A stretch of 64,000 nucleotides of DNA from Phallusia fumigata (taxonomy: Eukaryota > Chordata > Ascidiacea > Phlebobranchia > Ascidiidae). The notes below the pieces were generated by a model. It was not told the origin of the DNA. It made no database searches and saw only the letters and a program-made list of their open reading frames with translations. The DNA lies in the NCBI GenBank assembly GCA_008931825.1, contig QXVZ01010347.1, positions 50,405-114,404 of the forward strand. The letters are read 5' to 3'. Position numbers and translations under genes: made by a program. Positions 12,901 through 26,725 of the stretch are shown in pieces (position 1 is the first letter of the stretch; every line of letters begins with the position of its first letter).

Positions 12901-15900
12901 CGGAAACTTCAACCTTATTGGATGAGCCCGTTGAATATGAAAAACGCTTACTGGCCGCGTCACTGGTCGACCAGCAAAGATCTGTCAAACGATGGTGAAG
13001 CGAAGGAGGATGTATGGAAGGCGTTGAGACCCAGTGCGCAGGAAAAGTCTTCACCTGTCATTAAACGGGAAATATTGGAGCCTGCTTTAGTAAGTTTGTA
13101 GGATATAAACAAGGGTTCAGAGGCAATGGTGTCTGTAATAATGGCTCACACTTCCAAAATGATTGACCAGTGCAGTTCTTTTACACAACAAATTTTTATG
13201 GTCTTATATTACTTGCTTCAATGAAAATTCGCAAATTCTCTCAAGACCAACACTCCGTCACCGGTATACGACACCAAGGATAAGATTCGAAGCGCCATCG
13301 AACACTCGAGAAGCAAACGAACTTATTCGTCATCGACACAACACTCCCGTCACCAATATGCACAACACGCTTTTTCACCTGTACATCAAAGATTGCAGCA
13401 TTATTTTGCAGGTAGGTGCCACGGTGCGTCAACGAAGATACTCACAAACAGATTTTTTTTAATTTTCCAATAGCGGTATGGCACCAGAAACCGTACACCT
13501 GTAGTACACTACGTATCGTGCTCGGGGTTCGTTGCAAAAACATTAAACAGTATAGTGCCTGTTTCTGTAGGTGATATACCATCGAACTACTTTGCATTTT
13601 TCGTAGAAGATCGCGCGCTGAAAGATTTCAGTTCAGCACGACGAATGAGCGATGTGGCGCTGGAGTACGGCCTCCTTCCCTTCATACACTCACCGTACGC
13701 AATGTATGGAAGTCCAATCAGTAAGTAGATACCCTAGTGTGTTTTAACACGCATGTGAAATTTTCCAGAATACAAAGTACTAATTGATATTGGAGTGACG
13801 AATTAATTTTTGCCCGCGTTTTTGGCACATGCTACAGAGTTAGTTTCACACAACGTGTCCATGCGCCCATAACAGTCATCAAGTTCCGCTTTAATAATGA
13901 CTAAGCAAACTATCTGTTCTATAACGCAGCTTGTGTAGAACAAATAAAACGGAGTGATGGCTAACAGAGCGGAAATGAATGTTACTATATGCACGGGCGC
14001 CACACTGCGAAAGGTCACCGACGTGTCGCATTTGTCAGCACGCGTCACCGCGTCACTCGTCTTTTGTGTTTCAGCTGCACCGCCAGTACGTCGAAGTGAC
14101 GTCACGCAACAAGGAGGTACCGATTATCGAAGACCTGTTCGCGTGAAGGATCCCGAGCTTTTTTCCTTCAAACCAGAGGATATCCAGGTACCGGTTGTGC
14201 GCATGTGTTGCAGATTTGTTGCTTCGGTTTTTCATGACGTCGCAGGCAACGCAATGACGCAATGTTCACAGAGAGATGCCATTGCATCACAGCAAAAATT
14301 GTAAGGGCAAGCAAAAACCCTTTTTGGACTGAACGCAAAACGCGCAATCCTGATTAGCTTTCTTATAAACTTTTGGATATGTTAGGGTAATAAATAAATT
14401 CTGCCCCGAGCAGTCGCGTTTTCCCGGTGTTTCAGAGCAGTTTACTCGTGAGTCAAATGATCCCATATAAATCGTCTGTCCAACTTAGCAAGCCAAACAA
14501 AGTCGTGAACTTTAAATGCCGCATGAAACGCGACATGTTCTTAGATCATTTCCCATGCCTGCTCCGGAAATGATGTTAGTCATTTGCGCATAAGCTTTGA
14601 CTATTCCTATTCTATAGAAATACACAAAGTTTAGTTTGATAGCACAGTTATAACAGTAAAGAGTTCGCCTGTTTATTTGTTGAACTGAGAAATAGTTCCC
14701 CACGTCGGGGATTTCCAAAGTTTGACGTAAGGGAATTGAAATTAAAATCAACCAACGAGAAATCGAAAGTTTGCCCAGACGTTGGAACGCTTAGACCCTT
14801 TACAGTTCGTTCCGCTTTTGGCCATTGGCTCCTGGCACACCCATGGGCATTGTTCTGAAGATATCGGCTAAAAATACTAACTACCGGAATGAGGCCTTGC
14901 GACGCGACGCCATGCTGAGTTACGTCACATTCGTGACTGGCGTTGTGACGGGTGATGCTGGCTTGTTAGTTCCGGATGTGCTGATAACGCACGAGCAGCA
15001 CTTCTTGTTGCAACACAAGCAAACGCTGCTAATGAACACAACACAACACAACACAGCTACATGTTTATGTATAACTTCCCAGGCGTACACGCGCGAGGCT
15101 CACCGTCCACCATCCGACCGCAGCAGCAGCTCGGATCGCATCAGTTCAATGGAGGGAAACTCGCAAGGTAACATCCCGGAGAAATAGTTGCCACATTTTA
15201 CAAGTTGTTTTAATCAATGTGAGATTGAGTAACCATTTTTTGACCAAATTTTGACCGAATTTTGACCGACGCAAATCTTGGAAAATAATCACTACAGACA
15301 TTGGACAACCAAAACTGGTCACTTTCCAACTGTTTTGTCTGTTTGTTATGGAAAATAATAAAACGAATAGAACAAAATCCTCTTCATGAGAAAACCAATT
15401 ACATGCGCCGCTGGTGACACTTTGTTACACAACCTTTTATTTGCGAGTGGGACAAACAAATTTCCCGCCTTGAAAGTTCTTTATTGCCTTTTCGCCTGGC
15501 AGAGAAAATACATTCTAGTAAAATCGTTTTCTATAAATCGTGTATCGCAGTCGATCGACGCTCCTCATGGGACACAACAGGCGACAACCGGAAAGTCCCG
15601 ATGGTGGAACTGCGCAAACCCACCCCGGAAGAACTGCAGTGTCTTGGATCGACCAGTGGCAGTAGCGTGTTGTCAGGTAACGTGGTCAGCTTACTTCATC
15701 ATTTCCACGAAGACGAACAACGCTGCCGAGTACCCTGTTCTACGCACATGTTGACCGTGCAATAACTTCGCGCGGGCGACGACTTCAAGGAAACGATAAT
15801 GCGTCAAAAGCCTGGGACCAGTTTCCTACGCGACATAAACGTGCTGGGAAATGTGTAAAGAAACCGTGAATCCATGCAAAAGTCTGGGAACGCAGGCTTT

Positions 15901-18336
15901 TTATTCCATCGCTAAACTACTGTACTTAGGGTCAATCACGTTGATGTTTGTCAAAAGGCGATTAAAAACTAAAAAATCTTGTCGAAAAGTTTCGTAACTG
16001 TGAAAGAAACTACATAAAAAGCGATGATGTAACCAAGCGAAAGACGTAAAGTAGTTATTCCCAAAGTGAGGTACACGGGAAAAATTAAATATTTTGTGGT
16101 GCAGTTTAAAAATGGCACACGAAAACACTTTATGTGTAACATTTTTACACCTTAACAACCGTGCAGCGGACTGTTAAAAACAAATCTCACAATTACCCCA
16201 AACATATGTGAATGTATATGACACCTCTTCTACTACAATTTGTTTTAAACTTGTAATCGTTGTATCTTTTATAGTGACAATGAAACAATATCATCATCGT
16301 ACGAATTCGACAAATTGAAATGTATGATGGTTTACTTTCAGGTGGGGTTCCAGACAGAACATCAACACAGACAAATTCAAAACCCGTTCGAGCCGGTTTC
16401 ATTGAGCTAAAGCGCCCAGAGCATGACGTAAGAAGCCCAGCAAGGTCTGATACCACTTCCCCCTTCTATGGTCGCTACAATGGGAACGGATACACTCATT
16501 CGCTTGGCAGGAAGCACAACGGTAAGTATATGGATGACTGATGTACAATCCCTTTTAGGTTTTAAAATGGTAAGTAACATATTGTTGGATAATGCACACA
16601 GGTGTTCGTTACGACAAAGACGGAATGCAGAGCGAGCCACTTAACCTTTGCAAATCGAAGCGCAAGAACAGGACAGGTATGCAAAATTTAATGTGGAAAG
16701 TGGTTACTTAAATTGTAAATCTATTAAATATGATTTGCAATGCAAGGAAGCCGCAAACCTTTTGTCAGAAATCAAACTGGCATGGCTTCTTTGCAGATCG
16801 GTACATTAATCCAGTAAAACGGGAAACAGGAAATAGGCTGTCAGTAGTGGTCTAAGTGGCATTTTGTGCAGTTCCTAACCATGCACAATGATTGCAGCTT
16901 CCTCGATGGATTCTTTGCTGAGCCCGGCTCCCAATGACAAAACTGTGGTTTCGTCGCCGTCTATGCAGGCGTTGCGCCAGACCGCGTCGGTCTCATCGCT
17001 ATTGTCTCTGTCACCGTTCAAGAATCTTCGTCTCTCAGACTCATCGACACCGATACCGCCAAGCCCAAGTCGGAAAAGACCCAGCTTCAATAACTTGGTA
17101 CAGCCAGAGGCCGACGTTGAACTTTTCATGCACCCAAAGCTGGGACGTTTTAGTGGTGACATTGCTTCTCCAATTCGCCGATCCCGTGCGCCAGACAATA
17201 ATCCAGGTTTAGTTTTTGACAAAGAGCACCTAAAAATAACCAACCCATTTGGCGACTGTGGATCCAGCACTTCCTTGCCGGCGAGTCCGAGCCATATGAT
17301 GCCCGCAAAGTGGCGCTTTAAGAAGATGCACAAGCAGAGCACTGGCTCTGGCTTGGCGTCGGCCTCGTCGCTTGACGATGTCCTTCACGGCACAGACGAT
17401 CGTTCGTTTGCGCTGAACGGGGAATCATCATCATCAGGCGAGGAAGCGAGAAAATCCTCTTCAGAGGAGTCTGAATGTTTCTACCGGAAACAGAAACATC
17501 CGAGCCGGGTTGAAACATACCAGGATGACGACCAATTGATCGTTATCACCGAGCATTATGATGAAGATGTGGAGGAGGAAAATAACGTCGTGATGGAAGC
17601 TTACCCAACTTCTTCCCCTTCGTATCAAGGGTTAGAGGAAAGAAATGAAGGGAATCTCTTGCGGCCGGAATTACGACGCGGCATGTCGCAGTCTGCGCCA
17701 CCGAGCTGCATTTCGTCACCCGCCCGTCCAACTGCCGAAAGTGAAGAAATGGAAATCGGTAATTTATAGTTAGTCTGTTTAAAGGCCTTGAAATAGTTGT
17801 TTATAATTCGGTTTACACGTTCATATCTAATTAATTGGCAGTATATGTTATTAAGAATTCATAGTTTTTGGTTTAAAGCGCATACTTCTGTTTGAGCAGA
17901 TTCCAACAACAACATCTCCATGTCGCCATCTAACGACATATGTAATACTGAAAAAGGCACGAACGGCCAACTGGAATCCACAACCTGTTCGCCACCTAAC
18001 GACGTTTTGATTAAAACAACCGCACCTTCCCCAAAAGTACAGCATTCTATTGAAGACACTTTACCCGATGAAGACCCACCTGACGACAAAAGTTTTTCCT
18101 GCGCTAGCGATTCTGAAACGATGGGTGTAAAAAACAAACGCTTTGCGGCGAAACGGTTGTTTCAAGCCATTTTGGTTGTGGATCGCAAAGCGCACTCTTG
18201 CCCTCCTACGCCGTCTGGTGTCAACATGGACGACGTCATGTCACTGCGACCAAACGGCAGCAGCTCTGTAGGGCAACATTTTTGCCCCATTCCTCCAGGG
18301 GTAAATGGAACACATGTGTCATGTGCTGGGACTTAA
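9959..18336 (+). CDS. ETS-domain transcription factor, ERF/ETV3 type repressor
   Basis: Sequence-specific DNA-binding nuclear protein; ERF/ETV3 relatives are ERK-controlled repressors. Exons, all in phase: 9959-9995, 10983-11146, 12142-12224, 12390-12505, 12581-13089, 13246-13411, 13607-13720, 14075-14187, 15083-15167, 15551-15676, 16342-16521, 16602-16676, 16898-17758, 17900-18336. They predict about 1021 residues, roughly twice the length of human ERF. The ETS domain (about residues 32-120) reads [34 protein letters not shown] and GKRYAYQFN, closest to ERF/ETV3 among families I know. Downstream features shared with or typical of the family are FSFKPED (about 428), near the FSFSPED block of ERF, and a C-terminal [10 protein letters not shown] block resembling CMPLKLRFK. 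IKRE (about 292) fits a sumoylation site and EPLNL (about 577) a CtBP-type motif. A 75-bp intron (12506-12580) skips an in-frame stop at 12524-12526, so an unspliced form would end just after the ETS domain. Confidence 0.9.
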
Positions 18337-19823
18337 GAAAGGCAACATAAAACAAAGCACAAAATTAAAAAAAACTCGAGATAAAAAGAATATGCCTAGA
18401 CACCCACTGCGAGGCTAAACTGTAAGAATTGGCTGAGATATATAAATAGACGCAAGTGCGTGAATGGACATCCGGTATGAAAATGCGTGGTACGCATCAT
18501 CGAAATATTCTGTTTTTATTGCTGGTCTAACATTTGCACTTTCTCTCGTCACTGTTTCTCATTTTAATTTCGCCACTTTGGTTGTTTCTTTTGCGCGTAG
18601 CATTGCACAAACATTTTTAGATATTTATGTTCATTTGGCAGCGTCGAGATGGCACAACCTCCTGCTCCACGTACGTATTATATTTTATTACGTGATGTTT
18701 CCAACGTCATTAACACTTCCTTTTAAAGTATTTTTGACGTTTTACTTTCGGGACATTCTGTACAGACATTTCTCAGGGTCCGCACGCAAAACCAGTTCAG
18801 TGTTACTTTACACATCGCCTATAACTGTACACGGTAATGATTGACGCCATTTCCGTCCAATTTTACAGCAACCGTTTAAAACAATAGACTTATTTCCGTA
18901 TTCGCGGTTAAAGAACCTCACATACTTTAAATATCGATGGAAGAATGACGGTAAAGATGAGCATATTCAAAATGCAGTAGAAATTCAGACTGTTAATACC
19001 ATCGTCCATGTTGCATGTCGTTGTCGTCTGATAAGTGCAATATTTACATTACCTGTTGAATGATTATACACGTGCGCGGAGGCTCATTTCCTCCTGCCTA
19101 CCGCATTGGTTTCGACTTTGTTTTTTCAAAGCTCGGAGTCGATTTCGCTTTGTCGAAGCAATAAAAAAAAAACATGTACGTGTATTTTCGTAGTGCCTAT
19201 GACATGTAGTGACACCATTTGGCAATGAAGCAGCAAAGTGAAGGTTATCAAAATCTGGGATGCAAACACTATTTATCACACCATAAAAAACGTCACTAAC
19301 TCAGTTTCCTGCTTGCGAGGGCGTTGAATCAGCGCAACAGGCTATTCGAGTAAATCGCTAAGCGTTTCCGCGTTCGCCTTATAGACGCGCTCTACGGCGT
19401 CTTACACTCCAAAAACCGAGGGATTGTTTATTAATTAGGGATAGAAAAGCGAAGCGTGCGTGAGGCCACTTATGATTCAGCCAGCGCAGTATTGGCCCGG
19501 AAGGAACAACAATGCACGTCATCTTTGTTCATCCCACTGGCAGCTATCTAAAGTTAGAACCTTGCACAGTAAATCCAGATTGAAAGGCAGCTTGGTTGAG
19601 GCTGTTTCATTATTAGCTAAGGTCGCAGCATTTAGACAATGCTTTTAATTTGATGCCACTTCCCGTGATCACTATGGATTAACTGACTTTTTAAACTTTT
19701 GTCATGTAGATGAACTTTTTTCAAAGATAGATTAGCGTAGAAACGTTATGCAGTTGGTCATTGTGACAAAGTGACATTGTGTGGACGCAAAGAAGTGTCT
19801 GAATCAAGAAGGAAAAGTAGAAT
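18337..19823. other. Intergenic region after the ERF-like gene
   Basis: Probably ERF-like 3' UTR followed by the upstream region of the next gene. A TATA-like string (TATATAAATAG) occurs near 18439, but no supported gene starts there. An open frame at 18464-18844 encodes a hydrophobic peptide without recognisable domains and is considered chance. Nothing else was seen. Confidence 0.4.
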
Positions 19824-22800
19824 ATGAGTTCAGAAGGTAAGTTTTTTGTTGACAGTCGTTTTTTGTGATAAATATTAAACAATAATTATTCATAGAATTC
19901 CTAAATACAGCTTTCAGCTTCCTTTAGGCAACAGGTGTGTTTAAATCACTTTTGTCAGTGTTTTAATCACTTTTTTGCTCATAAAATTACAGTTCAAAAC
20001 ATTTTAATGATAATATTTATATTTTATGTTAAATTTCCTTTCCAATTACAAACCCGGGTGTGTACCATTGTAACTCCTGACGAAAAATCTTTTATGTAAT
20101 GTAGTACAATGGAGCAAAAATCTATTTCTTAACCAACAAGTAAAACATGTTTTTTGCTTGATGTCATGTAACTGTTAATTGTTTGCTATGTAAACTGGTA
20201 TGAATTAAACGGACATAAATTAAACGAGCAGAAACCGCAATAGAACAATGATTGGTTGAAATGTTACAGGAGGAGAAAATACGATCAACGTTAAAAATCG
20301 TGCCCGCGTCATCTCTAAGCGAATCAAGGTCGTCAGCAAACCACCTGATGAGGATGACGACAGCGAACAGAATGGTTCGCAGCCACAGGTGAAAAATTTG
20401 GCATGTATTTCAGGGGAAACACGTCAGTAGCTGTTTTTACACGAAACAGGACTTTGGAAACTTTATAAAGTACAGCAAATCGGGGATTTATTAAGATTCG
20501 GGATGTTGCTGTTATCTTTTGAGAGAAAACTACGCTCTCTTTCTGAACATTAAATTGTAAGCAACGAGCCAGTTTTATCATCTCCGAATACAGTGCTGGT
20601 TAATTTTACCCAACTTGTAGTCAAAATGCTGTTTAACGAATGTTGAAAGTAATGAAGCGACAATTTGTTTGTCCTGTTTGTCAGGAGCCTCGTTTCTTAC
20701 AGTTTTTACTTTATCAGCAAAATCTACGTCAAAGCCTTGCAAACATAAACCAGTCGCGTCGTTTCCTGTTTACACAACTAGTCGAGTTATCCCGCTTGTT
20801 TGTTTTGGATAGGGAAGCTTCGCATTACCTGTTGCTTATTGTAAACGCGGTTCGTGAAGCAATTCGAAGCAATCCATCGGCAGCAGGCCATACACGAATT
20901 TAATTGCTTGTTTCGATATCTAAATTTAAATTGTGATTCGCTGGTTAAATCAAAAATAACCAGCATTAAGGCTAAACGGGATACGTTGTTATTTCATGGT
21001 GAAAACCGATACATAACCATGTAACCTGTAGTTGTGTCATGGAGTGGCGAGTCTAAAAAAATGTGTATTAGTCGGTAATGTTCGCATATATCTATAAAAT
21101 GGTAACTTTTTTACCTAAGTGTACCTGCTGTCTAAACAACAAACCGAAACACAGAACATCGGACATGCATTAGTTTGTTGTCGTTACCTTAAATTTTCCA
21201 CACAAACCGATTGCTGGCACGTACTGATTATGATAAGAAGTCTCGTGCAAAGAAAAACCGTTAATTTACCATCAAACATTATGACAGCGATCGTAAATTG
21301 ATCTCAAACCAAGTTTTAGTCGAGTTAAGTCAGATTGTGTTATCTCTACCAGTACCTAATAGTTTTGATATTACTTGACTCTTCTACTGCTAATCCCATT
21401 TTATTTGTTGGCAGATTGCTGGTGTAGTTTACAACAAAATATTGTTTTGTAGAAACGGCGACTTCGACCCTCGGTTCGTGGCGAGTTGACGTTAAAGCAA
21501 AGGGTTGCCAACCTTGAAACCGATGGAGCTGCCTCAGCACCAAAAAAGAAAACAGTTCGAGTTCGAAAGTCGGTGCGAAAGTCGGTTCGTGAGGGTCCGG
21601 ATGATGAAATGCGTCGCAAGTTTCACAGCCTGGGTACGTCAGCTTTGGAGACAATTGGCCTCCTTGTGGTTTCGGTCGATCGATCAGTCACTATCAAAGG
21701 CGTAAAAAATTAATTTCAATTAATTAAAATATTATGCATGATAGCAACAGATTTCTTTTTATAAGTTGCAATTTTACTTTAACAGCCGCAGACAAAAACG
21801 GCGAAGACGATTCTAACGCTTTGAAATCGTCGAGCACTCTTCAACCCGATGCCAATGGTGCGAAGCGAAGGCCACGAGAGTCAGTCCGCATGATAAAAAC
21901 ATCCTTATCCACGCGACGTCGGGCATTTCTTGCAGCTCAGAACACAGACCCCGACAAGTCGGAAGCCAACCAATCCGAGGGAAAGGAAAAAGACGCTCCT
22001 GTGCGCAAAGCGTCGCGACGTATTCGGGTGAAAAGCATTAAAGTGCGTCCTACTGATAGCAACGAAAAGCCAGAAACCACAGAAAACAGACCACCGCCAA
22101 GCTTTCTAGCACAAGGCCAGTCGCGAAGGATACGCGCGTCACAAGTGAGAAGATCAGCCAAAATCGTTCAGGAAGGGACACAAGTACAAAATGCAACGGC
22201 GTCGCTCACCCCCGATGGAGGAGAGACCGGCAAACCGGGACAACGTCCAGGCAAACTACGAATGTCGAGAATTGTGAAGTTCAACCAACCTAAAATTCCT
22301 GCTAGTGACTATAAGGTCGGGGATGCGTCAGAGAAACCAATGGGGGCGCGAAAAGTATCAGTCAGAAGAGTTCGCCGTTCTATTAGAACAGCACCAGCGC
22401 AAAACAGCGAAAGTAAAGGTAGGAGGTTGTATTTACATTTTTAAATGAGGATTTTGAACAAAAACTGACAAGGCCTAAATTTTTAGTTTTCATTTTACAT
22501 TTGTGTTTTTTTCTCAGACGAAACAGAAACAAGGCAAGAAAATGAGAAGACTCCCGGTACCGGTAAAATAAACCCGAACTCTGAAAGCAGATCCTCGTTT
22601 GGAAGAAAATCCGTTATTCGAATTTCTCGGCGGGGAAAACCCCAATCAACTGCCTCCAGCCTTGCTCTGCCAGGTCAGGAAGCAGACGGAAATGAAAGCA
22701 CCGAGCCCGTTGCGGTAGGAAAACCAAGAAAACTGCGCATGTCTAAATATGTAAAGGTGCAAGACAAGCAAGGTACTGTACGCAGAGTCCTACGTGCGTC

Positions 22801-25800
22801 GGCTAGACACTCAGTTCCGCTTGCCGATAGAATTAAGGCGTTCAAGGAAGCAGCAGTGGAGGAGAAAAAGCCAGAAGAACCAGCCCCAAAGGCGCAGTAT
22901 CGAAAAAAGTATTTGGATGCTTATCTAAATGAAGCAGATGCAAGCGACGGCAGCGACAAGGACGGAAAGCCGGTGCGTCGAGTAAGCAAGAGGATTGTAC
23001 GAAAGTCGATGCGAAGCGCTCCGTCGCTGCGAACAAGAGCAAAGCAGTTGAAACAGTCACAGACCGCTCCTGACGAAGGATTGGAAGAAGTCAAGCAGAA
23101 GCGATTGGACGAAGCAGTGGAAGCAATCACAAGAAAGCCGGTGCCTCTCCCATTAAAAACATACCACGTTATTGCTGACTCTGACAATGACGAGCTAGTT
23201 AGCGACAAAAGCTACGAAAAGGAAAAAGATTCGGATTTTCAAAATGATGAGAAACAGAAGGAAATTTCAGCCGCTGTAACGGAACAGCACTCAACCCAAC
23301 AAGTGGCACCAATACCTGCAAAACGAGCACACAAGAATGTGATAGAAACAGAAAATACTGTTCAAATGGTAGCAGACGACAAAATGAACGACAAACTGCC
23401 AACAAAAGATGAACTTGCAACCTTAAAATCACACAGCAAACTCCCTGAAAGTGAACCAGACAACGCAGTATCATACGAAGACCCGACAGTAGAAAAACCA
23501 GTTACCCCCGAAGCAAAAGATGAACCGACGGCTGAAACGATATCCAGCCCTGAAGCGGATGAAGAACTGGCAAAAGAAAAACCAGCCAGTCTTGAAACAT
23601 ACGAAGAAGCGGTGATTGAAACACCAGTAACAACAAAAACGAACGAAGAACCGACAGAAGAAACAACAGATGTCATCGAAGAGAACGAACCGTTGGAAGA
23701 AAAAACATCCAGCCACGAAGCAAAGGAAGAACCATCCAGCCTTGAAACGTACGAAGAACCGGCGAAAGAAAAAACAGATGTCACCAAAGAAAACGAACCA
23801 ACAGATGAAAATACAGCCAGCCTTGAAGCAAAAGAAGAACCGGAGGAAGAACCATCATACCTTGAAACGTACGACGAATCGGCAGAAGAAAAACCAGTTA
23901 TCACCGAAGGACCGAAAGAAGATAAACAAATCGGTCTTGAAGCCTACGAAGAATCGGCGAACGAAACCCCGTTAACCACAACAGCTTACGAAGAACCGAC
24001 CGAAGAAAAAACGGTTGTCACCGAAGAAAACGAGGAACCGACAGAAGAAAAACCAGCCATCCTTGAAACGTACGACGAATCGGAAGAAGAAAAGCAAGCT
24101 GCCACCGAAGGAAACGAAGAATCGGTAGATGAAAAATCACCTACCACCACAGCGAACGAAGAACTCGTAGAAGAAAATCCAGCAATTTCTGAAGTGTACA
24201 AAGAACCGAAAAAAGAAGAACCAGTTTCTGGTAAAACGTACGAAGAACCAGCAGAAGAAAAACAAGCAAGCCCCGAAGCGTACGAATATTCGGCGAATGA
24301 AACACCAGTTACCACCGAAGCACATGAAGAACCTGTACAAGAAAAGCCAGCAATTCCCGCAACATACGAAGAACCGGCAGAAGAACAACTAGTTACCACC
24401 AAAGCGTACGAAGAACCAGCAGATACAAAACCAGCTGTCACTGACACGTACGAAGAGCCGGGGAAAGAAAAATCAGCCAGCGGCGAAGCGTACCAAGAAG
24501 TAGAGGAAGAAAATTCAATACCCAGCGAAGTGTACGAAAAACAGGAAGAGGAAAAACCTGAAGCGCACCAGGAAGAAGAAGACAAAGAAAAAGAAAAAAT
24601 TACGCCCACTGAGTCGTACGATGCAGTCGAGGATCAAACACCAGCCACCACCGATGACTACAAGGGTCAACCAAATCTATCTTCTTTTGAAGCACATGAA
24701 GAACCAGTACAAGAAGGCAATAAACATAAGGATGAAAATCAGGAATCAGCGGAACCTCCCAAACCGATTCCAAGGCGAACACAAGCTCAACAGGAATCAG
24801 ATGAGGCAGTGCCTATTCAAAAGGAAAATATGGAGACGAATGAAGCAAATAGCGATGAAGCGTTAGAAATGAATCAATCCAGTGTGCAATTGTCAGAGGC
24901 AAATCAACAGAATGAAGAACAAGCAATATCTGATAAACAGCCTCCAAAACAAAGCGAGGAAACACAACTCTCTGTTGACACTTCATCGTCGGTTCGTAGA
25001 CATGACAGAAGCCAAATTTCGTTTAAAAGGGCGTCGGATCCAGTAAAAGAACAAACTGAAACCAGCAGCTATCCTGATGTAGCAGAAGAGTCTGACAGGC
25101 CGCCAAAACAACATGCTGAGCATATACCTCGTGGTAAGCTAGACGCTTTGCTGAACGAGGAGCAGCTTAGTGATGTAGATTACGATGAGGAAGGTGGAAT
25201 AATCATAAACGAAAAGTGGAGAAAACGGTGTCGTGCAAAGTACATTCACACCTACCGACAGCACGCAAAGGAAGCCAGAGAGCAGGAGGACAAAGAACGA
25301 GAGGCTAAGTTGCTGGAAAAGATACGTCAAATGGAAGAACACCCTTCGTACGAAGAGCATAAAAGCACTGAAGAAGAAGCGACAAACACAGAAACCCTGG
25401 ACCCAAATCTCGATAAAGCCGAAGTCTATTCCGACATCAGCGACCATCTTTCAGGTACGCTCTTATGATTTTAAATTAGTCACACATTTTTTACATGAAA
25501 ATGAGTCTATTGTACTGATTAGGGATGTGGGCCTTGAAATGGCATTATTGGCAAAACAGTCTGTGGTAAAACTTTAACTGTCAAAAATCGGTGCCATTAC
25601 TGACATGGTGCCTTGCACAAGAATCTTTACGGCAAACTGATTCGACAAGCCCTTCGGTGGGGTTCAGTCCAGCTTTGGCTGTTTTAGATCGTACTAACCC
25701 TTGGGGCTATGTAATAAGTGATATTGCTAATTGCAGTGAGTGGCATAGATGCAACCTGCGAATTTTGTTTTACAGATAAGAATGTTGTAGTCCCAGTCGA

Positions 25801-26725
25801 AGATCAAGAACTAGATGAAGAAGAGGTAGATTCCGAATATGAGGAAGAAGAGTATTANTCAGGTACGCTCTTATGATTTTAAATTAGTCGCATATTTTTT
25901 ACATGAAAATGAGTTTATTGTACTAATTAGGGATGTGGGCCTTGAAATGGCATTATTAGCAAAACAGTCTGTGGTAAAATTTTAACTGTCAAAAATCGGT
26001 GCCATTACTGACATGGTGCCTTGCACAAGAATCTTTACGGCAAACTGATTCGACAAGCCCTTCGGTGGGGTTCAGTTCAACTTTGGGTGTTTTAGATCGT
26101 ACTAACCCTTGGGGCTATGTAATAAGTGATACTGCTAATTGCAGTGAGTGGCATAAATGCAACCTGCGAATTTTGTTTTGCAGATAAGAATGTTGTAGTC
26201 CCAGTCGAAGATCAGGAACTAGATGAAGAAGAGTTAGGTTCCGAATATGAGGAAGAAGAGTATTATGATGACGAAGAAGACTATGAAGAAGAATACGAGG
26301 AAGAGATCGAATACGAAACTGACGAGGAAGTGGAATACGAGGAAGACGACGAAGACGTCGAATACGAAGAGGAAGAGGTGATTGTGTACGTGGATGAAGA
26401 TGGGAACGAGATCGAGGTAGACGAAGACGCGGAGTTTGATGAGGACGGAAATCAAATTATCTACGTCACAGACTCGGAAGACGAAGAGATAGGGTCTGAT
26501 GAGGAGGTCGTGTATGTTGATGAGGATGGAAATTACGTTGATGCGGATGGAAATCCCATTGATGAAGACGAGGTCGAGGTAATTGAAGAGTACGATGATG
26601 AAGAAGAAGAGGACGGAGAAGAGGAGGAGGTTATATACATGGATGAGGATGGAAATTATGTTGATGAAGACGGTAATATCATCGAATATGAACCCGATAG
26701 CGACGACGAGATAATTGAAGAATAA
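19824..26725 (+). CDS. Unrecognised charge-segregated protein with 14-residue acidic repeats
   Basis: Exons in phase: 19824-19836, 20270-20388, 21453-21633, 21786-22418, 22518-25454, 26184-26725, predicting about 1474 residues. I recognise no domain and assign no function. Residues 1-430 are rich in recurring basic/serine motifs such as RVRKSVRKSVR, KASRRIRVKSIKV, RRVRRSIRTAP, KLRMSRIVKF and RRVSKRIVRKSMRSAP. Residues about 630-1010 form an array of 14-residue units of the type YEEPAEEKPAVTEA, with some 25-30 diverged copies. A lysine/glutamate stretch resembling a coiled coil follows (around 25200-25350). The last exon is almost entirely Asp/Glu, Tyr and Val, with a recurring VDEDGNYVDEDG theme. 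There is no signal peptide or membrane segment. The strong charge separation suggests a disordered scaffold that could bind polyanions or itself, which is inference. A second copy of the start of the last exon (25776-25857) is probably an assembly artefact. Confidence 0.8.
25452..26258 (+). repeat. Direct duplication of about 405 bp across an N (unmerged alleles likely)
   Basis: 25452-25857 and 25859-26258 are near-identical: the end of one exon (TCAG then GTACGCTC), the whole intron, and the start of the final exon beginning DKNVVVPVEDQE. The two copies differ at scattered single bases. The N at 25858 sits exactly where copy one stops and copy two starts, so the second splice donor has no exon before it. 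This is what two overlapping allelic contig ends placed side by side would look like. For the gene model only the second copy of the last exon was used. Confidence 0.85.

Noticed and set aside
18464-18844. 126-codon hydrophobic open frame downstream of the ERF-like gene, with a TATA-like string 22 bp before the ATG
   Set aside because: No recognisable domain, TATA too close to the ATG for a normal start site, and the position fits the 3' UTR.
23362-24609. Long minus-strand open frames (180 and 207 codons) rich in Ser/Phe
   Set aside because: They are the antisense of the 42-bp coding repeat in the acidic gene; the multiple-of-three unit keeps opposite frames open.
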